Assembly: GCF_033115175.1 (NCBI RefSeq)
Contig: NC_084834.1
Coordinates: 37,182,077 to 37,246,076 of the forward strand
DNA from: Lepus europaeus
Taxonomy: Eukaryota; Chordata; Mammalia; Lagomorpha; Leporidae
Reading direction: 5' to 3'
DNA length: 64,000 bases
The notes below the pieces were generated by a model that was given only the letters and a program-made list of their open reading frames with translations, ran no database searches and was not told the origin of the DNA. Below are positions 48,014 to 60,185 of the stretch, in pieces. The translations under genes and the position numbers were made by a program. Every line of letters begins with the position of its first letter. The stretch's first letter is position 1.

Positions 48014-48366
48014 TTTTTTTTTTTTTTTAAGATTTATTTATTTATTTGAAAGTCAGAGTTACACACAGAGAGAAGGAGAGGCAGATAGAGAGAGAGAGAG
48101 AGAGAAGTCTTCCATCCACTCGTTCACTCCCCAGTTGGCTGCAACCAATGGCTAGAGCTGCGCCAATCTGAAGCCAAGAGCCAGGAACTTCCTCCAGGTC
48201 TTCTCATGTGCATGCAGGGGCCCAAGGACTTGGGCCATCTTCTACTGCTTTCCCAGGCTATAGCGGAGAGCTGGGTCAGAAGTGGAGCTGGTGGGCCTAG
48301 AACCGGTGCCCATATGGGCTGCCTGCACTGCAGGTGGCAGCTTTACCCACTATGCCACAGTGCCCT
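48014..48366 (-). mobile_element. Classical C-repeat SINE
   Basis: T-run, 'aagatttatttatttatttg' to 'actatgccacagtgccct'. It abuts another antisense copy. Confidence 0.94.
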
Positions 48367-48375
48367 CTCTCCCCC

Positions 48376-48714
48376 CCTTTTAAATTATTTACTTGAAAGG
48401 CAGAGTTACAGAGATAGAGGAAGAGATAGATGTAGAGAGAGATCTTCCTTCCACTGGTTCTCTTCTGAGATGGCTGCAGTGACTAAGGCTGGGCGAGCCG
48501 AAGCCAGGAGCCAGGAACCAGGACTCCATCCCGGTCTCCCATGTGAGTGGCAGGAACCCAAGCACTTAGGACGTCTTTGGCTGTTTTCCCAGGCACATCA
48601 GCAGGGAGCTGGATCGGAAATGGAGCAGCTGGGACTTGAACCAGCGCTCATATGGGATGTCATTATTGCAGTTGCAGGTGGCGGCTTACCCTCTGCGCCA
48701 CAACGCTGGTCCCC
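48376..48714 (-). mobile_element. Classical C-repeat SINE
   Basis: 'ttaaattatttacttgaaag' to 'cgccacaacgctggtcccc'. Confidence 0.93.
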
Positions 48715-50339
48715 ATACTTGTATTTACAAAGCTACTTGCAGGTTTTATTTCTGTGTGCTTGAAACCTACTTTCATTAAAGCTTAGATGAACACAGGATT
48801 TTGTAAAGTCTGCAGACGATTTTGTTTATTACTTTTACCAACTAGATCTTTATCTTCAAGGACTGATAATACTTACATAAAATGGGAGAGAGTATTGTCC
48901 AAAAACCTGGTGAATTCCAAACAGTTGGTCTGTTTGGGAATAATCACCTTGGCAAAGGCCTTGGGAATGCCCTCCAACATAGCATGAATGTTAATGAGAA
49001 TATCTGTTCCTATTTGAGACCGGTTATGGCAGATAAAGAGCTTGATAAAAGGAAATCTATATTTATCTTTAGTAAATTATATTTGCAATGAGAGAGTTTA
49101 AACATTTTTGGTGTCTTAAAGGACTTTCTGGAATGGAAGCAGAGCCAGCAATGCTATCTCTTAGATGTGACACGGTGTTTCTTAATGTCTTTGAGACTTT
49201 TTCTGCTGAAAATAGAGGTGATTCCTTTTACCACCTACATGTTTATTGTCAGAGTCAAAAGAGGTACTGAAAGTCTTTTGAAAGAAAATGTACTTTTTTT
49301 GTTCAACATGGGGCTCAGATTCTGTGGTCCCAAATGTAGTTCTGTCATAAAAAGTGTCCTCCATCTACTCAACCAGATCAGCAACAGCAGTGGCAGTTAC
49401 CAAATATCGACTAAGCAGCCATCAGCCCTGGGGCGGCGTGTTCCAAACGGGAGAGTGTTAGTAAGACAGCCTTGGCACAGGGAGTGGACATCGGTTAGAA
49501 GCAAGAAAAGGTAGAGGGGAAGAGGGCCGGGGAGGAAGAGAAAAAAAAAAGAGTCGGTTATAGGAACTGCATGGGATGATGAATTGTCAGGCTGTTTGCC
49601 TTTTGAATGTAGTTGAAATGGAATGAGAATTGCTTCTTTCTTTGGAAAAAACATAATTTTGACATCACACCAAGAGTTAAGTAGTGAAATGGGCAGTTCC
49701 ATGCCCCTTGAGATTCCAGACTTGCTAAGATTTCATTCTGGGACAGCCAAAGTAGGAAACAGAGAAGACCTGCTTCACTGCCAGCTGCAGGCCTCTGTTC
49801 AGACTGCCCAGTACAATGATGGCACCGGCTGTGAGGAAACAAGTGTGCAAACGCACATCGTAGGACTTTAACGTTGTTGCATTGAAAGTTGGAGCGTTGT
49901 TTGTCAAAATTAGTAGGCAGTAAACCGTTTCAAACTTTTGGTCTACCCAGACCATTGAAGGGTCTGAAATATATCTCTCAAAAGAAATTTCTCTGTGAAG
50001 ACTTGTTTCTCCTGGACAAGTCTGGACTTGACACCAGCTAGATAAAGGAAGGATTAGCACCAAGATATTTAATAACTCTAAAAAGCAAATAATTGTTTTT
50101 GAAGGGAGTGGGGCAGGAGATAATAGAGGAAAAAGGGATATTGCCTATATTGTAAGGATCAGTTTTTTAAAAATGCTAAATGTTTAAGGTGATTTTTGTG
50201 CAAAGAAATATCTATTCCCAAACATTTTGAAACATGTGGTCTTTCAGTCAATCCTTTATTTTCTACTTTTGCTAGAGATATAGTTTATGGTGGTAGAAAT
50301 ACATTTTCCTACCATGAGCAATATTCGTGGATGTTTTTG
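48715..50339. other. Unique intron sequence
   Basis: 1.6 kb without a recognisable repeat; several chance ORFs overlap in all frames, none protein-like. Confidence 0.6.
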
Positions 50340-50700
50340 TTTAAATTTTCTTTATTGCTATTTTTATTTGAAAGGCATAGAGAGAGCAACAGAGACAGAG
50401 ATCAAGAGATACGGAGAGACAAAGAGAAACCGAGATCTTCCATCTACTGGTTCACTCCCCAAATGCCTGCAAGAGCCAGGGCTGGGCCAGGCTGAAGCCA
50501 GGAACCTAGAACCCAAACTGGGGCTTCATAAGGGTGGCAGAGACTGGAGGACTTGCGCCATCGCTTGCTGCCATCCCAGGGTGCACAATAGCAGGGAGCT
50601 GGATCAGAAGCAGAGCTGGGACTTGAACCCAGGCGCTCCAGTATGGGTTGCGGGTGCCCCAAGCTTTGGCTTAAGCACTATAGCACATGTAACTCCCTCC
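50340..50700 (-). mobile_element. Old C-repeat SINE
   Basis: 'tttttatttgaaaggcatag' to 'gcactatagcacatgtaac'; 'gacttgaacccaggcgctcc' recognisable; head diverged. Confidence 0.88.
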
Positions 50701-51080
50701 CGTGTTTGTAATTTGGGAGTATGAAGTGATAAATGTCTCCACCACAGCAGCCTTTTGGGAGAGACATTTGGGAGGGGTAAGGACCAGGGTAAACTGGGGA
50801 GGCTGTCCTATACCCTGGCAACTATATTGTATGGTGTTACTATAATGCATGTTATTCTCATTTACAAGTATGGGCTGTTGGTTGGGTTTTATCAGTCGGA
50901 ATGTTATTCTCTGATACTCATTGAGCATCTTTGGGACTAGCTCCAAAGTGTTACTGACTCAGATAATCACACTTTTCCCAGAAGCCCGACTTCCTGATAA
51001 CAGTGAAGGAACTTGGGCCTGATGGGATATTATGTCTCTTGCTACAGACAGCCCTGGAAGATGTGAGTTTTAGACTGAAA
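50701..51080. other. Unique intron sequence
   Basis: Nothing recognised. Confidence 0.6.
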
Positions 51081-51364
51081 CTTTTTTTTTTTTTTTAAAG
51101 ATTTATTTATTTGAAAGTCGGAGTTACAGAAAGATAGGGAGAGACAGAGAGGCAATCTTCCATTCTCTAGTTCACTCACCTGATGGCCACAATGGCCAAG
51201 GCTGGTCCAGGCCGAAGCCAGGAGCCACGAGCTTTATCTGAGTCTCCCACATGGGTGTGAGGGCCCAAGCACTTGGGCCATCTGCTGCTGCTTTCCCAGG
51301 TGCATTAGCAGGGAGCCGGATCCAAAGTAGAGTCACACTTGTGCCCCTATGGAATGCCAGCATG
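51081..51364 (-). mobile_element. C-repeat SINE, head truncated
   Basis: T-run, 'aaagatttatttatttgaaa' to 'cctatggaatgccagcatgg'; the last ~40 bases of the head are absent. Confidence 0.9.
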
Positions 51365-51950
51365 GTTTTCTCCGCTTTGCTGGGGCCCAGGGTCTGGCTG
51401 CCTCCAGGGAGGTTAGCTTCAAAACCCGGGGCAAGGCCTGACCGGGGTTCCTGAGTGCAGTGGGCTGGACTGTCGCTGGGACTGATCTGCTGGCTAGCAT
51501 CTGGCTTTATCTCAAAGTTCAAAGTCACCCCTAGTTGAAACTAGTTTTAACCAGCAATGGTGTGTGGTTGATGTTATCTGACCAAGACCAGATTTCATTT
51601 CAGCTGGTGAAATGAGCACTTAACGAGATGAGATGAGAAGTGAACCCTGCTTCATTGAGGACTCGGAGCACACGGGTGGGTAAGCAGTAACAAGGTCCTC
51701 ATTGGGGTGGTGTTCTGATTCCCCCCAAGTCTGCTCATCATTGTCAGTGAGATATCCCACGTTCGTGTCTAACTATTACGGGACAGTGTGTTAGCAGAGG
51801 TAAATATATATTTACACCAGTAGGAAGAAAGCTGTTAGTATTTGTTTTTCTTCCCAAACAAGACGTGTGACAGGTTTCTGTCAAGGTGGAGCAGCCAGAC
51901 CAGGGGGCTTGCTGCCCTCGAAGTCAGCCAGAGAAGACTAAGGCGTGATA

Positions 51951-51960
51951 CCCCCCCCCC
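51951..51960. repeat. C homopolymer
   Basis: Ten C residues after 'gcgtgata'. A longer C run lies at 61,922-61,936. Confidence 0.95.
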
Positions 51961-52726
51961 ATAAATCCCACCCCCTTCTTCACTTAGAACGCATTGTCAT
52001 GCACTCATCAGCTCTCGTTGGAGTTGCTGTTTTCAGCTGGCCCTGCTTGTAGGGACGGCATTCCCATGTTTGACGGCACAGACGGAGGGTTAAGAACACA
52101 GCCTCGGAGCCCGAGCAGATGCTACACAGGACGTGGTGCCCATAGACAAAGGCGCCCCGCCTGAGCCACGCCTCGGGGAGGCAGAGCCTCGTGCCCTGTT
52201 TGCCGATGTCTCTGGTAGACAGTACCTCAGACTCACTATTTGTCGGGGTTCAGATGATACCTGACGTCCCCTCGCTAGATCTTGTACAGTGGGGGTCTTT
52301 TTCCTGCCTTTGGAGTCAGACTTGTCAACGCAAACACAGCAAGCTGTGAAAGAGATGTTCGTTGTTGGGCTTTTCTAATGAGGAAGAGCTGCTTACCATG
52401 GGCCCATGAACTCGCAGGGAGCACACTATTGTACCTGGGGTCAGAATGGGACCCAGGGTTGAAACTGTGAAGTTACAGTAAGAGGAAGGGTGAAGACTCT
52501 TTATGTCTACCGGTTATGTTTCTGTGCAAGGGAAGACATAACTCCTGGCACTGACAATTGCTACTGACAATCTGAGATTTTTAGCCCCATGGAGGCCAAG
52601 AAAAAAATGTTTCAGCAAGTCAGTGGCGCTTGCTCAGACTCAAATGGAGTGTTCACTCAGGGGAAGTTTTACAAAGCAGTGTGGTAGTGGAGAAATCCCT
52701 GTTGCATCATTACTCCTTATTCTGAT

Positions 52727-52912
52727 TTGAAAGTCAGGAGGAAGGAGCGGACAGCCCGTTATATGGAACTAAAGTTATTCCACTGCCTTCACTGGGACTG
52801 GGCTCTTGGGCCAGATGAACGCTGGGAACGGGATGGAGTGCAGTTTGATTCTGAGAATCTTGCAGCCTTCGTTAAATCACATGAAAACTGTGGGGATTTG
52901 TTCATCTTCTGA
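52727..52912 (+). other. Unrecognised 61-codon open stretch with adjacent AATAAA
   Basis: It reads MKVRRKERTARYMELK... and ends ...HENCGDLFIF with TGA at 52,910-52,912; AATAAA follows at 52,915-52,920. A pyrimidine-rich stretch ending in AG (about 52,700-52,730) precedes it. The composition is protein-like (charged, W-rich), but I know no homologue. It could be chance, a remnant of a retrocopy, or a cryptic terminal exon of TBC1D9. Confidence 0.2.
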
Positions 52913-53658
52913 AAAATAAAGTAGCTGGCTCACATCTTTACACACATCACTTTTCTGAGAGATTCATATTCTGAATTCCTGGCAGGTGATTTCATTGTGT
53001 TGTGATGGAAAACCTTAACTGTCAAATGAGAAGGTAACTAATTAATCGCAGTTTCTTAAGTGTGGCAAATGAGGAGCTCTTGAGAGAGAATATCCAAAAA
53101 AGGGAAAGAGTAAGAATTAAGGATAGGAAGGGAAATAAAACATTGCCCGAGCGATCTTGCCTGGGTGCCAGAATAGAGCTGGGTGCTTCCGTTTGCATTC
53201 CAGATGCCTACATTTTCAGCAAAGGAAATATATTTCCACCTTGCCTAAAATGACTAACTTAAATTAATTGATTGCTTAGCCCTGTTACTTTTCTACCATT
53301 TAAAGTTTTAAAAATACTTGATGTAGCTCAGAGGCTGCCTAAATTTGCAGGTGAATTCTCTTCCTGTTTTATTGGATTATGGCAGGCATTCCTGACTGAT
53401 GTTGAACATGGTATCTGAAGAATGCGTGTGAAGTAGCTAGCCAGTGACCTTTACAACCGCTGTGTGCATTGTACTTGCTGGAGCAAGGTTCACCACATTC
53501 ATTCTTTATGAAGTTCAGGCCTGTAGAACCTACCTGCTGGGGCATAAGCCTTGGCAGCAGGCCAGATAATCAGGATGCCTCCTCATACTGCACCTGCCAG
53601 TCATTAAAAAAATGTGCCTGGAAACCTGGCTCTTGATTTCTGGTACACTGTGGCTTTT

Positions 53659-54410
53659 TTTTTTTTAAATATAGTTTTTTAAAAGTTTATTTTTTATTTT
53701 GTTTAAGGAATACAACTCCATGCATTTAATATATACAAATTTGGGAACATAGTGATTCTTCCTTCTCTACCTCCCTCTCCCCTTACTCCCACCTTCCTTC
53801 CTTTCTCATTCTTATTTTTACTGAGATCAATTTTCAGTTAATTTTTTCCTCGTAAGATTAACCTTACACTAAGTAGAGAGTTCACCTAATAGTATGGAGA
53901 CAAAAGAAAAAAAAAAAACAAAACAAGAAAGAAAAACATTGTTTCTCAGCAGCCAAGGCAAGGGCTGTTCAAAGTCATTGTATCTCAAGTTGTTAGTTTC
54001 ACTCCTACAGATTACATTTTAAGTACCCTATTAGTTACCACAGATCAGAGAAAACACATGGTATTTGTCTTTTTGGAACTGGTTTATTGCACTAAGTATA
54101 GTGGTTTCTAGTTGCATCCATTTTGATGCAAATGACAGGATTGCATTTTTTTTTAACACTGTGTAGTTTTCCATAGTGTAGACGTATCATAATTTTTTAT
54201 CCAGTCTTCAGTTGATGGACATCTGGGTTGATTTCATATCTTAGCTATTGTAAATTGAGCTGAAATGAACATGGGGGTACAGATCACTCTTTCATGTGCT
54301 GGGTTCATTTCCCTTGAGTTGGATGGCTGGGTCATATGGTAGGTCTGTATTCAGCTTTCTAAGATATCTCCATACCATCCTCCACAGTGGCAGCACCAGT
54401 TTACATTTCC
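53659..54410 (-). mobile_element. 5'-truncated L1 insertion (3' end only)
   Basis: A 752-bp antisense L1 3' end: T-run at left (53,659), then 'gcaaatgacaggattgcatt', 'gttgatggacatctgggttg' and 'gggtcatatggtaggtctg'. A 14-bp target-site duplication, acactgtggctttt, lies at 53,645-53,658 and 54,411-54,424. A clean, comparatively recent insertion; no intact ORF. Confidence 0.9.
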
Positions 54411-54424
54411 ACACTGTGGCTTTT

Positions 54425-55137
54425 GAAGAACATTTTTATGTGGAGAAAATGGTAATACTGCTTCTGTACAATTAAAGAGAGAAATTAAAGATGTCAGTGG
54501 TTGAGTGCGAGGGAGTCAGTGTTTTGGTGGACTCTCCTTTTGCCTTGCCTTGTTCTTTATCCACTCTCTGACTAACTCATAACTCATTCGTTCACGTACT
54601 CATTCATTTCCTCATCAAGCAGCTATCAGGTGCTTATCACATGAAAGCATTGAGGAAGCAAAAATATATGGCGTCTTCCTTTCGCTTGAGAGACTGTTTT
54701 CAGTAAGGATCTGCACAGATGTTTAGTGCTGAAATTAGTTTCTTGGGCTTTGTTAAGATATAATGAGGGAGGCATTGAGATGCATATTGAAATGCTGGTG
54801 CCCATTGTGGGAATTGGTAGTTGTGCTCCGTGGGGATTATGTTATCACAGATTGTCTGCACTGCAGTGTTCAGCCAGAGGTGGTTTAGAATTCTGACCCA
54901 GCCTGGGGCTTGAGAGCCTGAAAGGGGATGGGGGTGGGGTGGGGCAGCAAAGGGGACTGGGCTGACCCTGAGCTGTGTGTAGAGATGCAGAGACTCAAAG
55001 GTGAACACAGACCCAGGAGCCACTATCTGACCCCTCAGAGGCTTGATATCCACTTCATGGCAAATAGTCTTTAGGGCAGTGGATAGAGACACTTGCTGCC
55101 TTTCATGCTAACTACAGCTAGTTAGCGGCTAACTAGT
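54425..55137. other. Unique intron sequence
   Basis: 'attcattcatttcctcatc' style text at 54,590-54,640 may be an antisense L2/MIR end; otherwise nothing. Confidence 0.5.
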
Positions 55138-55167
55138 TATAGTTGTGTGTGTGTATGTGTGTGTGTG

Positions 55168-55473
55168 TTTAAAGATTTATTAATTTATTTGAAAGGCAGA
55201 GTTACACAGAGAGAGAAGGAGAGGTAAAGAAAGAGAGGGCTTCCATCTGCTGGTTCACTCCCCAATTGGCCACAATGGCCAGAGCTGTGTCGATCCAAAG
55301 CCAGGAGTCAGGAGCTTCTTCTGGGTCTCCCACATGGATGAAGGGGCCCAAGCATTTGGGCCATCTTCTACTGCTTTCCCAGGCCACAGCAGAGATCCGG
55401 ATCGGAAGTGGAACAGCTGGGACTCAAACCAGCGCCCATATGGGATGCCGGTTTATGCCACAATGCCAGCTCC
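55168..55473 (-). mobile_element. Classical C-repeat SINE
   Basis: 'tttaaagatttattaattta' to 'gccacaatgccagctcc'. A GT repeat (55,143-55,169) borders the tail. Confidence 0.93.
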
Positions 55474-55607
55474 TACAGTTGTGTTTTGCATACTTAGCTT
55501 GCTTAGTTGCTGGGGGTCTGTAAACAGTTCAGAATCTAAGTTATCTACAGTTTTTACATTTGATATTTTCGTTTTTACTATGATGTTAATACTAGCAAAA
55601 TAATCTT

Positions 55608-55717
55608 TTAAAAAGATTGATTTACTTGTTTGAAAGGCAGTTCCAGAGAGAGAGAGAGCGCGCGCTATGCAGACACCACAGGCAGCGGCTTAACCTGCTG
55701 TATCATAGTGCCAGCCC
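55608..55717 (-). mobile_element. C-repeat SINE with large internal deletion
   Basis: Only the tail/GA part and the head ('ggcagcggcttaacctgctg') remain, fused at 'gcgcgcgctatgcagacacc'. Diverged target duplication agcaaaataatct / cacaaaataacct shows it inserted as, or became, an internally deleted unit. Confidence 0.85.
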
Positions 55718-56175
55718 CACAAAATAACCTTGACACAAGTTTATTCTGAAATATCAGAATGACCACCTTATGACTGACTACTGACACCCAATCTTGGGAG
55801 TTAGCATTGGATTTATGATAATGTCGGCTCCATTCCGGCTTTTATCAGGCACTAGAAAATGGCAAAGGCAGCGAGAATATGTACAGTATGTGTTTAGTGA
55901 AAAGGTCGGGTGATTTCACAGCACTCAGAGAAAAATGGTTGTAGAGCAACTGCATCTCCTGACAAAATACAGAAGTGCAGCCCACGAAACTCAAAAGAAT
56001 CTGGGTCATATTATTCTGTACCATATTTCTAATTCAACTTTCACAGTAAGTCAGTGTGGTCATTTCAGTTTTGTAAGTCAGTGTGGTCATTTGGTTTTGT
56101 AAGTTAGCTGTATTTAATCTTTTAAATACATTTTGCTTTTATAATTTTTAAAAATTCCACTCATTTAATCTGTTA
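55718..56175. other. Unique intron sequence
   Basis: Holds the 27-bp tandem duplication; nothing else recognised. Confidence 0.6.
56046..56105. repeat. Short tandem duplication, 27-bp period
   Basis: gtaagtcagtgtggtcattt occurs at 56,046-56,065 and 56,073-56,092, with a decayed third start at about 56,099. Confidence 0.93.
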
Positions 56176-56459
56176 TGTTTATTAATTTATTTTGAGAAAA
56201 AGAGAAAGATCCTTCATCCGCTGGTTCGCCTCCCAGATGGCTGCTACAGTGAGGGCAGAACCGGATCCAAGCCAGGAATCAGGAGCTCAGTCCAGGTTTC
56301 CCACCTGGGTCACAAGGACTCAGAACTTGAACCACCACCTGCTGCCTCTGGGGTGTGCACCAGCAGGAAGCTGGAATTAGGAGTGAAGCTAGGACTTGAA
56401 CACAGGCACTGCCTGTATTATATGCAAGTATCTTAACTGCTACACAGAACGCCTGCCCA
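56176..56459 (-). mobile_element. Old C-repeat SINE
   Basis: 'ccgctggttcgcctcccaga', 'tttcccacctgggtcacaag', 'gacttgaacacaggcactg' and 'ctacacagaacgcctgccc'. Confidence 0.85.
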
Positions 56460-57306
56460 GGTTGTATAATTGTAGATGAGCATTGAACTCACCGAGTGTA
56501 TACTTGGTTGTATGTTAGCCTGTATTTTAAGAAGAGGTACTGGAGGGTATGGTGAGAATGATTCTACATTCAAGGTCCGAAATTCCTATCTGGGAAACGA
56601 TCCAAGAGTCGAAGAGACTGCAAATGATGAGCTTTAAGGAGCAGCTCAGATCTCCCCTAGTTCTTGAGGCTAATGACGTACTGAGGTTCTCAACAAAGGA
56701 CACCTCTGACAGAGTCCCAAAGACACTCTTTAAAATTTCAGTGAGTTTTGGGCAGTAGTACGTTGAGATGGTCCACAAATCCAGAGCTGGAAAATTTCTC
56801 AGCCTTCTTATCCAGCTCTCCAGTTCTCACCCACTCCAGATCGGTGCTGTAGTCAGTGTTTCGTTCTCCTCAGGTTCTTTGTGCCTGGACAAACACATCC
56901 TAATACGTGGGTCTGTGCTAGCCCTCCCCCAGCGTTTGTGTAAACTGTTTGTGTACCTTCTGTTCTTGTCCTTTTTACTTTTTATGCTGTAAGATTGTCT
57001 ATTGTTCCAGTGTATGTTAACACCTCATTTATATCACGTTCATGGGTGCTCATGCAGTTTTCAAATTCAGAATAAAACCAACACTGCAATAAATAACACC
57101 GTACCTATGGCATGAGCCCAGTGAAAGGAGTCTGCGGATTATAATCCCTGCAAGTGAAATTGAAGGGCCATTGGCCATGGCCACTTGGGATTTTTGCAGA
57201 TTGCCAAATTGCCCTCCCTAGGGGTTTTGCCAGCTTACAGTCACAAAGATTTGTGAAGAATGCCTATCTCCTCAGTCACGCTTCATAGAACGTGTTATCA
57301 TGCCAT
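56460..57306. other. Intron sequence, possibly old L1
   Basis: 'aataaataacaccgtaccta', 'ttgaagggccattggccatg' and 'ggttttgccagcttacagtc' resemble antisense L1 3' text, but too diverged for a firm call. Confidence 0.4.
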
Positions 57307-57316
57307 CTAAGTGTGT

Positions 57317-57656
57317 GTTTTTTTTTTTTTTTTTTTGACAGGCAGAGTGGATAGTGAGAGAGAGAGAGAGACAGAGAGAAAGGTCTTCCTTTTTGCCGTT
57401 GGTTCACCCTCCAATGGCCTCTGCGGCCGGCGCATCTCGCTGATCCGAAGCCAGGAGCCAGGTGCTTCTCCTGGTCTCCCATGCGGATGCAGGGCCCAAG
57501 CACTTGGGCCATCCTCCACTGCCTTCCTGGGCCATAGCAGAGAACTGGCCTGGAAGAGGGGCAACCGGGATAGAATCCGGTGCCCCAACCGGGACTAGAA
57601 CCCGGTGTGCCGGCGCCGCAAGGCGGAGGATTAGCCTGTTAAGCCACGGCGCCGGC
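57317..57656 (-). mobile_element. Y-type C-repeat SINE
   Basis: T-run, 'gacaggcagagtggatagtg' to 'ccacggcgccggc'. Target duplication ctaagtgtgt at 57,307-57,316 and 57,657-57,666. Confidence 0.96.
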
Positions 57657-57666
57657 CTAAGTGTGT

Positions 57667-58022
57667 TTTAAATTTGCATTTCCTTCTAAGCGATGGTGAA
57701 TGGTTGTCATATGTAGGAGCCATTTGTATTTCCTTTCCTGTAAACTGCCTGTTTTTGCTCTAGGTCTACTTTGGGTGTGGTGGTTGCTCCTTTTCTTACC
57801 CATGTTAAGATCTGTTTATATATCAGGTATAGGAGTCATTTGGGATCTCAGTTGCAAGTCATTTTCCCAGGTTGTCTTGAAGACAAACTTTTTTTTTTTT
57901 GCCATGGAGAATCCTGGATTTTCATGGAGAACACACCAGATGTTTAATGACTTCTGAATTGTGAATCACAGTTAGAGAGCTTTTACTACTCTAAGATGAA
58001 AGAGAATTGTTAAAAAATATAT
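57667..58022. other. Intron sequence, possibly old L1
   Basis: 'ttaaatttgcatttccttct' and 'tctgtttatatatcagg' resemble a continuation of antisense L1 text interrupted by the Y-type SINE. Confidence 0.4.
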
Positions 58023-58031
58023 ATACCCTTT

Positions 58032-58357
58032 TGGCCAGCGCCATGACTCACTTGGCTAATCCTCTGCCTGTGGCGCCGGCACCCCAGGTTCTAGTCCCGG
58101 TCGGGGCGCTGGATTCTGTCCCAGTTGCCCCTCTTCCAGTCCAGCTCTCTGATGTGGCCCGGGAAGGCAGTGGAGGATGGCCCAAGTGCTTGGGTCCCTG
58201 CACCTGCATGGGAGACCAGGAGGAAGCACCCGGCTCCTGGCTTCGGATCGGTGCAGCACCAGTGTAGCGGCCATTGGGGGAGTGAACCAATGGAAGGGAG
58301 ACCTTTCTCTGTCTCTCTCTCACTGTCTAACTCTGCCTGGCAAAAAAAGAAAAAAAA
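58032..58357 (+). mobile_element. Y-like C-repeat SINE
   Basis: 'tggccagcgccatgactcac' to 'ctgcctggcaaaaaaagaaa'. Target duplication atacccttt at 58,023-58,031 and 58,358-58,366. Sense to TBC1D9, without AATAAA. Confidence 0.95.
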
Positions 58358-58366
58358 ATACCCTTT

Positions 58367-59490
58367 AAAAACTTGTACTCACCAACACCAACTAAGGTCA
58401 CCATTGAGGAAGTGGCTGCCGTAGGGTCTGGCTGTGTCCCAGCTGGGTGAGGCTGGAGTTTGCTATGGTTCAGTCTGCGTCTTTCTGGCCCACAGCATAG
58501 CCCCAGGGAGCTAATGCCAGACAAGGATGTCTCCAGTGGCCAACTCTTGGCCTCTATCCTGTTTCCTTTTCTTGGTGCTTTCTGAGGGGCTGGTAAGAGA
58601 GAAGGGGCAGCGGGGACCAGCTAACCTTGGAAACTGTGTGACCTTGCATCAGTCAGGGCTGCCTGGCTCAGTCTCTCACATCAGCCATCACTTGTTACTT
58701 CTGCGACTTTTGGTATCAAATGGGAGTGTCCTGTGACTATTCTGGGACTTTTGGTATACTCAAATGAGGTATCTCAAATGTACATGAACATTCTCCCATT
58801 TCTGTAATTCTGAGAGCCTGTCTAAATGGGAAGGAAATGATTGAAGATGGGGAAGGAATGGCATAAATCAGTTAGTTTGCAACCAGGTCTGCTGGTTAGT
58901 GCCTTCTCGTATTCAACCCTGCAAGGATGCTGCAGGTTGTTGGCTAAGTTGAAGCCATAATGAAGACAACCTGTGGTATATGGGCACCCTTTTTGTTTAT
59001 GTACACTACCTAGTGTCCTAATAAGAGAAGCTGAGATGCACAGCATGTAAGGGGTGATTCCTAGGCTATATTAGAATGCATAATGCAGTATACCACAATC
59101 ACTCAGACACAGTAAGGTCTCTCTTAGTGGGAAGGACTCTAATGAGTAGGGACCATGATTTCATCCTCATCCAAGGAAGCTGAAAGAAGTAAAGAAGAAA
59201 GCAAGAGGGATGGGGGAAATAGAGGACTGAGAGAGGATTGAGAATTGCAAAAGGTAAAAAGAATATCAACAGGGAGGAGAATTAGCGATGGAATTTAGTG
59301 TTTGAGAAGGAAGACAGGAATAGAATCAGATGTACACCTCAGAGGAACAAGACCCACACTCCAGAAAAATAGTGAGAGGAGTCTTCAAAGTAAAGTGAAA
59401 ATACATATATAGTCAGCTTAGAGCAAGAAATGATGTTTTAATTGTTTTGATAATGGTTGAAGAATGAAAATTACATTTAGAATGATACCC
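58367..59490. other. Unique intron sequence
   Basis: Purine-rich around 59,170-59,300; nothing recognised. Confidence 0.6.
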
Positions 59491-59814
59491 CCTTTTTTTT
59501 TTTAAAAAGATTTATTTACTTATTTGAATGGCAGAGTTACAGAGAGGAGAGATCTTCCATCTGATGGTTCACTCCCCAAATGGCCAAATGGCCACAATGG
59601 ACAGGGGGAAGCCACACCAAAGCCAAGAGCTTCAACCGAGTCTCCTTCTGGGTACCGAGGCCCAAGCACTTGAGCCATCTGCTGCTGCTTTACCAGGCCC
59701 GTTAGCAGGGAGCTGGATCAGAAGTGGAGCAGTCAGGACTCGAACCGATGCCCAGATGGGATGCTAGCATTGCAGGCAGCAGCCTGACATGATATGCCAC
59801 AACAGTAGCCCCCC
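59491..59814 (-). mobile_element. Classical C-repeat SINE
   Basis: 'aaaaagatttatttacttat' to 'gccacaacagtagcccccc'; a small 'ggccaaatggccacaatgg' duplication at 59,581-59,599. Confidence 0.93.
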
Positions 59815-60185
59815 GGGAGGATATCACTTTTAAGAGTTAGGGTGATAGTGTTGTCTGTCATTATTCACCAGTTCCTCTTAGCTAAACCAAAGTTCCCTGA
59901 GATCAAAATGGGATTGCCAGCCAGCATCTGTCCCAAGACCAGGCACATGGTAACATGTCACTCAGCAAATATTTGCCAAGAACAGATGATGGAACGATAA
60001 CTTAATGATCTGTTTTGGGCGTATTTACACCTGTGACCCTAAGTTCAGACCTAGTAAAAGTGTTGAATACCTTGGCTTTTTTGTAGCGGTGATTTACCTG
60101 TCTGTAGAACTGGAGGGAGAAGGTGTGGGACTGGATTGCAGCAGCCACTTGGATGCAGTTTTCATTGCTGTTGTTCCTTCTACCA
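59815..60185. other. Unique intron sequence
   Basis: Nothing recognised except a short 'cactcagcaaatatttgcc' of MIR/L2 flavour. Confidence 0.55.

Larger units (their letters stand above)
51365..53644. other. Long repeat-free intron stretch
   Basis: 2.3 kb without a recognised transposon, with a CpG-containing part at 52,040-52,280 ('aaaggcgccccgcctgagcc'). A candidate regulatory stretch; it also contains the unassigned ORF at 52,727. Confidence 0.5.
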
